Shown: in pieces, positions 1 to 6,700 of the stretch
Layout of the letters: each line of letters starts with the position of its first letter
How positions within the stretch are numbered: the first letter of the stretch is position 1
The notes under the pieces: generated by a model
The model's database searches: none
The model's input: only the letters and a program-made list of their open reading frames with translations
Told to the model about the DNA's origin: nothing
Origin: Candidatus Poribacteria bacterium
GTDB taxonomy: Bacteria; Poribacteria; DTPJ01; WJIO01
Length of the DNA: 8,491 nucleotides
Direction: 5' to 3'
NCBI GenBank assembly: GCA_014730235.1
Contig: WJIO01000433.1
Span: 1 to 8,491 of the forward strand
Program-made: the position numbers and the translations under genes

Positions 1-450
1 CCAGAGGTAGAAACACCCACACATTTTGCAGGTGTGTTGGATTTTGCCAACGAAGCGGTGGGAACTTTTATCATGACATCGGATTTTTATGGAACAGGAC
101 TTCCCCATATTGAAATCTACGGCAAAGAGGGTTCCCTAAGATGTATTGATCCCAATAACTTCGGGGGACAAATTTACCTGCGGAAGCCCGACAGTTCTGA
201 GCTTGTGCCTGTACAATGTCAATTCGGGTATAACCAGAATTCAAGAGGTGTGGGTGTTGCTGACATGGTAATGGGTATACGCAACAACCGACCTCACAGG
301 GCCAGCGGTGAAATGGCCTATCATGTGGTTGACATAGTAAACGCCCTGCACGATGCCTCCAGAGAAGGCAAGCATGTTGAGCTTGAAAGCACATGTGATC
401 AACCTGCGCCGCTGCCTATGGGACTTGAGGACTGGACTATAGACGAATAG
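1..450 (+). CDS. Gfo/Idh/MocA family oxidoreductase, C-terminal part (5' end outside window)
   Basis: The frame is open from base 1 and ends at TAG 448-450, giving the last 149 residues. These match the C-terminal substrate-binding and dimerisation domain of the Gfo/Idh/MocA family of NAD(P)-dependent sugar or cyclitol dehydrogenases. Visible family landmarks are VETPTH near the start, PHIEIYGKEGSL, DPNNFGG, RGVGVADM, RPHRASGEMAYHVVD and the closing STCDQPAPLP. The N-terminal Rossmann fold and the catalytic EKP motif lie upstream of the window, so substrate and cofactor cannot be judged. GTG at 34 is an internal codon, not a start: the conserved VETPTH stretch lies before it in the same frame. 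No clear intrinsic terminator follows the stop. The family call is firm; the exact reaction is unknown. Confidence 0.93.
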   Translation, partial: PEVETPTHFAGVLDFANEAVGTFIMTSDFYGTGLPHIEIYGKEGSLRCIDPNNFGGQIYLRKPDSSELVPVQCQFGYNQNSRGVGVADMVMGIRNNRPHRASGEMAYHVVDIVNALHDASREGKHVELESTCDQPAPLPMGLEDWTIDE

Positions 451-848
451 CAGAAGCTGGAACTGTTGATACAGAACTGAGTCTAATGCGTTTTGGTGTT
501 ATTGTGTCTATTGACGCAGGGGCGGGTTTTAGCTCTGGGGCATTTATCTTAAAAAAGTAGTTGCCAGACCTGGTGGATCAGTGAAATTATCATGGTGTTA
601 TCCCTGTCGTTCCTACTTTTAAGGACAAAACTGGAACTTCCGGAAGGATTATATGTCCGATATTTTTTCTGGACCAGAATTTTCAACTTGATATGTATGA
701 CGAAATATTGTATCCTGATTAAGTGTTTTTTGTATTGAATAACTAAATATACCAGGCAGAATAATTAAGCTATAGAATCAGGATGTTTACGAAAAATCTA
801 AGTCTGAAAAGATATAAAGTTCTTTAATTATATTAGAAAGGGGGATAT
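451..848. other. non-coding interval upstream of groEL
   Basis: No reading frame here looks like a protein on either strand, and I recognise no RNA gene. The interval becomes very AT-rich after about 650. It holds a 10-bp palindrome CTTCCGGAAG (637-646) and a 9-bp inverted repeat listed separately. A groEL promoter should lie here. TTGAAT (735-740) with AATAAT (760-765) is the nearest sigma70-like pair, but its 19-bp spacing is poor, so I do not call it. The CIRCE operator (TTAGCACTC-N9-GAGTGCTAA) is absent. Confidence 0.6.
712..784. repeat. 9-bp inverted repeat ATCCTGATT / AATCAGGAT
   Basis: Arms at 712-720 and 776-784 are perfect complements separated by 55 bp of AT-rich sequence. The repeat lies about 130-200 bp upstream of the groEL start. 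It could be a paired operator or chance; nothing else supports a function. Confidence 0.3.
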
Positions 849-2503
<1,655 letters not shown>

Positions 2504-2512
2504 GAACCAGAA

Positions 2513-2553
2513 ATTTTATATAAAGGTGTGTATAACACACCTTTATATAAAAT
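2513..2553. terminator. long perfect hairpin after groEL, likely transcription terminator
   Basis: Arms 2513-2530 and 2536-2553 are perfect 18-bp complements around the loop TATAA, starting 9 bases after the groEL stop. The stem has an inner GGTGTG/CACACC clamp and A/T-rich ends, and the symmetry could serve either strand. No clean T-run follows. The outer end of the 3' arm overlaps the target duplication of the adjacent miniature element, so the insertion may have displaced the original downstream sequence. Confidence 0.7.
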
Positions 2554-2557
2554 ATGT
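2550..2557. repeat. 8-bp target-site duplication, left copy (element 1)
   Basis: AAATATGT here is repeated exactly at 2678-2685, immediately outside the GG...CC ends of the 120-bp element. This is the signature of a transposition event with 8-bp target duplication. Confidence 0.85.
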
Positions 2558-2677
2558 GGCTCTTCCGGGTTCAGTGTGGTTATAATTGAAAATTTTCTCA
2601 ACTTGTCATTCCTGCTTTCGCAGGAATGACAGCATAAAGAAGTTTCTTATTTTTACCACACTGAACCCGGAAGAACC
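2558..2677 (+). mobile_element. 120-bp miniature inverted-repeat element, copy 1 (ISL3-like ends)
   Basis: The element begins GGCTCTTCCGGG and ends with the complement of GGTTCTTCCGGG. The terminal inverted repeats are 23 bp (2558-2580 and 2655-2677) with one mismatch. Perfect 8-bp duplications AAATATGT flank it. It has no coding capacity. The centre carries a second palindrome (2604-2631), so a single strand can fold into one long broken hairpin. Ends beginning GG with about 8-bp AT-rich duplications are typical of ISL3-family elements, so a non-autonomous ISL3 derivative is the best guess; no transposase is present to prove it. It lies 54 bp after the groEL stop and is 110/120 identical to the copy at 3585-3704, in the same orientation. 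Confidence 0.85.
2604..2631. repeat. central palindrome of element 1
   Basis: TGTCATTCCTGC and GCAGGAATGACA are perfect 12-bp arms around TTTC. The same palindrome is unchanged in copy 2 (3631-3658). From general knowledge, very similar TGTCATTCCTGC palindromes occur as dispersed repeats in many unrelated bacterial genomes, so this core may be an older repeat captured inside the element. Confidence 0.85.
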
Positions 2678-2685
2678 AAATATGT
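2678..2685. repeat. 8-bp target-site duplication, right copy (element 1)
   Basis: AAATATGT is an exact match to 2550-2557 and directly follows the CC end of the element. Confidence 0.85.
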
Positions 2686-2756
2686 TACTTATCAACAGCT
2701 CAAATAATTGGCTTCTGCTTTAATTTATGGAATCAAACCATTTTCCTATTTATCGG

Positions 2757-2783
2757 GGCGCGAATAGACGCGCCTTATTTTTT
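2757..2783 (+). terminator. intrinsic terminator upstream of the lipoprotein gene
   Basis: GGCGCG (2757-2762) pairs with CGCGCC (2769-2774) around the 6-nt loop AATAGA, followed by TTATTTTTT (2775-2783). This is a classic Rho-independent terminator for the + strand. It ends only 17 bases before the lipoprotein Shine-Dalgarno, so it may end groEL read-through, or act as a conditional terminator in the lipoprotein leader. Confidence 0.8.
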
Positions 2784-2800
2784 GGTTATGAAATTAAAAT

Positions 2801-2808
2801 AAGGAGGG
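2801..2808 (+). promoter_or_regulatory. ribosome binding site of the lipoprotein gene
   Basis: AAGGAGGG is a near-perfect Shine-Dalgarno, with 8 bases between its GGAGG core and ATG 2816. It is the strongest such site in the window and fixes the start. Confidence 0.85.
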
Positions 2809-2815
2809 AATCAGG

Positions 2816-3454
2816 ATGATTAAATGTGCAAAAACGTTACTTTTATTTTTGTTTTTGACCGCAGTTATCTTATTATGGGGCTGTGCCGGTTCCAAAACAA
2901 AACCAGAACCAGTTTCCCAAATGCCAGAGGTTATCCAGGCGCAAATACAGGAGACAACAGAAAAAACTGAACAGGAACAGGAAGAAACAGAAACCATTGA
3001 AATTCCTGAATGGTTCCTTAACATTCCGGAAGAAGCTGGATACATGCATGCCGCAGCCACAGCATCATCCAAACTTCCAGATTTGGCTCTTGATTCAGCC
3101 AAAAATAACGCCAGAGTAGACCTCACAAATCAATTATCCGTTAAAATTTCCGGTATGTTCAAAAGATTTCGTGAAGAATCAGGAGCCGGCGAAAATGCAG
3201 AACTTAGGGCCATGACCACCAGCGCATCCAAATCAGCCGTGGAAGAAATGCTTAAAGGAGCAAAAACTGTAAAACAAAGCATTGCAAAACACGATGACCT
3301 TTACAACGGATATGTGTTAATGAAGATGTCCACCGGCGATGTAGGCAATACTGTAATGGACAAAATCAAAGCAAATCCAGATCTCTATAATCAATTCAGA
3401 GCAACTCAAACCTTTAAAGAACTGGAATCGGAAGTGGCGAAAAAAAGTAATTAA
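2816..3454 (+). CDS. LPP20-family lipoprotein
   Basis: The product has 212 residues. A short basic N-terminus (MIKCAK) and a leucine/phenylalanine-rich core (7-20) run into LLWGC, giving a lipobox with the modified cysteine at 23. Trp at the -2 position is unusual, but the rest fits signal peptidase II. Residues 27-62 form a Gln/Glu/Thr-rich tether. The folded part starts at PEWFLN (64-69) and continues with a YMHAAATA stretch, a Ser/Lys/Asp-rich helix with ALDSAKNNARVDL, and an amphipathic C-terminal half. This matches the LPP20 (PF02169-type) outer-membrane lipoprotein layout, whose molecular role is mostly unknown. Ser24 is absent (Ala24) and there is no Asp at +2, so outer-membrane sorting is expected by the enteric rule. 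The next gene begins over 300 bp away. Confidence 0.85.
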   Translation: MIKCAKTLLLFLFLTAVILLWGCAGSKTKPEPVSQMPEVIQAQIQETTEKTEQEQEETETIEIPEWFLNIPEEAGYMHAAATASSKLPDLALDSAKNNARVDLTNQLSVKISGMFKRFREESGAGENAELRAMTTSASKSAVEEMLKGAKTVKQSIAKHDDLYNGYVLMKMSTGDVGNTVMDKIKANPDLYNQFRATQTFKELESEVAKKSN

Positions 3455-3469
3455 GCAATGTATTTTGCC

Positions 3470-3506
3470 CTCGTAGTAGGAACGTGCCATGCCGTGTCCC
3501 TATGAG
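3470..3506. repeat. decayed palindromic repeat
   Basis: CTCGTAG at 3470-3476 is an imperfect mirror of CTATGAG at 3500-3506, and the interior GTGCCATGCCGTGTCCC is an imperfect palindrome. It resembles the dispersed repeat type built on GGGACACGGCATGCCGTGTCCC, with several substitutions and a 2-base length difference between arms. It has no T-run, so it is not a good terminator. It starts 16 bases after the lipoprotein stop. Confidence 0.45.
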
Positions 3507-3576
3507 CCGAGAAGCCTTCTGAAATCTGTATTTACCGTTTTGATATATAAAAAGTACGAAAGTATAGAATTTAATT

Positions 3577-3584
3577 AAATATTT
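3577..3584. repeat. 8-bp target-site duplication, left copy (element 2)
   Basis: AAATATTT here is repeated exactly at 3705-3712, immediately outside the GG...CC ends of the second element. It differs from the element 1 target in one base. Confidence 0.85.
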
Positions 3585-3704
3585 GGCTTTTCCGGGTTTA
3601 GTGTGCTTATAATTGAAAATTTCCTCAACTTGTCATTCCTGCTTTCGCAGGAATGACAGCATAAAGAAGTTTCTTATCTTTACTACAATAAACCCGGAAA
3701 AGCC
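3585..3704 (+). mobile_element. 120-bp miniature inverted-repeat element, copy 2 (ISL3-like ends)
   Basis: It has the same length, orientation and design as copy 1 (10 substitutions, no gaps). The terminal repeats begin GGCTTTTCCGGG on both ends. The first 16 bp pair perfectly and the full 23 bp have three mismatches. Exact 8-bp duplications AAATATTT flank it. There is no coding capacity. Because copies 1 and 2 each have their own target duplication, they are independent insertions, not the ends of one composite transposon around the lipoprotein gene. Confidence 0.85.
3631..3658. repeat. central palindrome of element 2
   Basis: The 12-bp perfect arms TGTCATTCCTGC and GCAGGAATGACA around TTTC are identical to element 1 (2604-2631), while the outer parts of the element differ. 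Confidence 0.85.
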
Positions 3705-3712
3705 AAATATTT
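3705..3712. repeat. 8-bp target-site duplication, right copy (element 2)
   Basis: AAATATTT is an exact match to 3577-3584 and follows the CC end of the element. Confidence 0.85.
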
Positions 3713-3716
3713 TGTA

Positions 3717-3760
3717 TTTCATCGGCCGGGCTTAAAAGGAACTTCGCCTGACCGATGAAA
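3717..3760 (+). promoter_or_regulatory. hairpin in front of the giant Ig-repeat gene
   Basis: TTTCATCGGCCGGGC (3717-3731) pairs with GCCTGACCGATGAAA (3746-3760) over 15 positions, with one G-U and one C-A. The loop is 14 nt (3732-3745) and contains AAAAGGAA, which resembles a Shine-Dalgarno. The 3' arm contains ATG 3755. Possible roles are a leader structure controlling translation of the downstream gene or a terminator without a strong T-run. The pairing is seen; the function is inferred. Confidence 0.5.
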
Positions 3761-3768
3761 AATCCTAT

Positions 3769-6700
3769 TTGTATAATTTCAAATTGAGAACCCAATCTGC
3801 GTTAAAAAGGTTATTTCAGAAGACAAAATTAATCCAGCTTATCCTGCCTTTATTTATATTCATAATTCCTCAAGCCAGAAGCGCAGTCCTTCAAATCAGT
3901 GCTAAAAATATAGATGGAACACCTATATCTGGAGCGGTATTTCAGGTTTTCCCGAGCAAAACTGGTATTAATGAAGCCGCTGTTCCCGTTTCTCAGAATA
4001 ATATTACTGATGGTAATGGCAGGCTTAATCTGAATCTTCCTCAGGGTGAATACAAGCTGGTAGGCTCTTCATCATCAAAAGCGCATTTTGTTTATATCAA
4101 AAAGGTTTCAGTTCCTGGTAGAGTAAACATTAATCTTTCTGAAGCTGTGATGGTTGGTATTAGCTGTCAGGATATGGACAATAAACCCATCATAGGCGCG
4201 GAGATATTCATGCGCCCTACCAAGCTTGCCAAAGCAAGCGTTGGTTTGACCAATAATGAAGGAAAGCTGACAGTTTATGCTTTTCCGGGTAAATACAACG
4301 CAATACTTAGATCCCTGGCTGGAGAAGGGCCTCATTACCTGGTTCTTCCGGATCAGACTGTTGGAACAAAAGATACAAAGATAGAATTCCATGTTGCCAG
4401 CATACCAAGCGGTCAGATGTCTTTTCAAGTACCAGCAGGAACGGCCCTGGCCATATTCGAGGTGCTGGAAAGCGATTATACCTTTGAATATACCGAAGGT
4501 GTGGAACCAGAGGTGGGCTATGATGCTGCCTATACGGATTTCTATCCTTTTATAAGCACCAGATATTCGTTTACATTGTCGGCAAACATAAGCTACAACT
4601 TTAACATGAGCTTCGCCGTTATGTTTGGTTTTGGCAAAATATACGCCTATGAAATACGACCCAGCACCCATATCATTAAACCCGGAACACAGCAAATAGG
4701 TATTACTGAATCAGCGGAATTTAACCTTCAGGCATTATGGGATAAGGAAGATGCAGTCTATAACCCCGGCGATAAGGTAAATCTGAGCTATTATTTTAAT
4801 GACAATCAGGATAATCTGCTCAACCGGATACTGGATTATACCGGAGCAAGACTTATATTTCCACAGGTTACAATCTGGGATCCCAATAATATACCAATCG
4901 CCAATAATTTTGATACTGATAATTTCTTTGAATTTGAATTTCAACTACCTCTTTCCGCCACAACAGGTCAGTATAAAGCCCGAATATCCCTGGACGCAGG
5001 CATATACGGAAATATAACTGATGAATTTCAGTTCCAGGTAAAAACCATTTCCGATAACCAACCGCCTTCTATCAGCCAGATTGAATACCCTGATGAAATC
5101 GAAGCAGGTCAGTCATTTACCATTTCAGCCAATATAAGGGATAACCAAACACTCAAAACAGGAAGTCCAATTCTGGAAGTGTCAGGAGATGGAGGACAGA
5201 ATATAGCAAGTATAGAAATGGATTTAATGGAAGAGGACATATACACAGGCCAGGTATCACAGAGTTTAGTAAAAGCAGGAGAATTAAATTGGAAGATTAC
5301 TGCCAGGGATACGGCAGGAAATACGACGGAAAAGACAGGAAGCATACCGGTTACAGATAATACACCGCCTGTCATTAATCACGAAATATTTGACACAGCC
5401 GAATTTGGTCAGGAAATAATAATCCAGGCAGATATAACCGACAACTCAGAAGTTAATGAAGCTGCGCTTCATTACAAAGTTAAATCTGATGAATTCACAG
5501 CAATACAAATGGTGAAATCAGGTAATACATATTCTGCACCCATACCCTCATGGGTGATTGCATTTGATGGTTTTGAATACTACATCCAGGCCGATGATAA
5601 ATCGGGAAATTCAGTAGTTTTTCCTGAGCAAGCCAGTTATGTCAAAGTAGAGGATACCATACCGCCGCAAATATCCCATGTGCCACAAAGACTGGCGGAT
5701 AAGAATAAATCCATCAGGATAGAAGCCGTAATTACCGATAACAATACAGTAGCAAACGCATTTTTGTATTACAAAAATTCCCAGGAACAAGAATACACAA
5801 CCACAACAATGACGCAGGAAGGACAGGTATATTTTGCCGAAATTCCAAGGGAGGGGGTAATACCTGAATCCCTATATTACTATATCCAGGCCCGGGATGC
5901 TCCGGACAATCAGGGAAATTTCCGAACAGCCAGATTGCCAGTATCCGGGGATGGCTATTTGATTCAAATTCCCCGGGAACTGGCAGAAGCCATTACCAGC
6001 ATTGAAATATCGCCATTGGGCAAACCCGATTCTCCGGTTGAATTAGAAGCAGGAAGCGCGCTGCAACTGGATGTTATTGGATATGATGCAAGCGGAAACC
6101 CATTGCCTATCAAAGCTTTTTGGAATTCCACTGGTGGCATAGGGTATATAGATCAGGATGGCTTATTTACGGCATCAGGTAAAATCTCAGGCGACGGTCG
6201 GGGAGCAGTCATAGCAATGGCACAATTTACTGGTATTGATGAGGAACTTATTCAGTCGGAATGTTATATTCATGTGAAACCCGGCCCGGTTGCTTATCTA
6301 AAGCTGATCCCGGATTCTCTATCCATACCAGCAGGCAAAGGTTATAATTTTTTAGTTTTAGCATCCGATGTTTATCAAAACCAGTGGGAGATCCATCCAG
6401 ACTCGATAGAATGGGGAATTGATAACCATTTAGGGAACATAAACAACGGGTATTTTGCCGCAAGAACGTCAGGAACGGGTAATATTACAGCAGAAATAAA
6501 CGGTATTACGGCAGAAGGCCGAATATCCGTAACACCTGGCCCGGTAGAAAATATCAGAATAGTAAGTTCACTCCCTTATCAAAATCAGGATAAACCAACA
6601 GTTGAACTCAAGGCGGGTCAAACAACCCAGTTTACAACAGAAGCCCAGGATGCTTATGGAAATATCCTGGACATTGTGCCGGTGTGGTCTATACAGGGTA

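Noticed and set aside
71-394. 107-codon - strand frame over the oxidoreductase
   Set aside because: It is a Cys/His/Arg-rich shadow of a strongly conserved coding sequence.
2604-3658. CRISPR-like repeats (two identical 28-bp palindromes)
   Set aside because: There are only two copies, about 1 kb apart, with a gene between them and each embedded in a longer mobile element.
2558-3704. Composite transposon carrying the lipoprotein gene between two element copies
   Set aside because: Each copy has its own distinct 8-bp target duplication (AAATATGT and AAATATTT), which shows independent insertions. The copies are also in direct orientation without a transposase.
4108-4695. 195-codon open frame on the - strand in the giant gene
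   Set aside because: It lies opposite well-patterned Ig-type domains and shows no recognisable motif or ribosome binding site.
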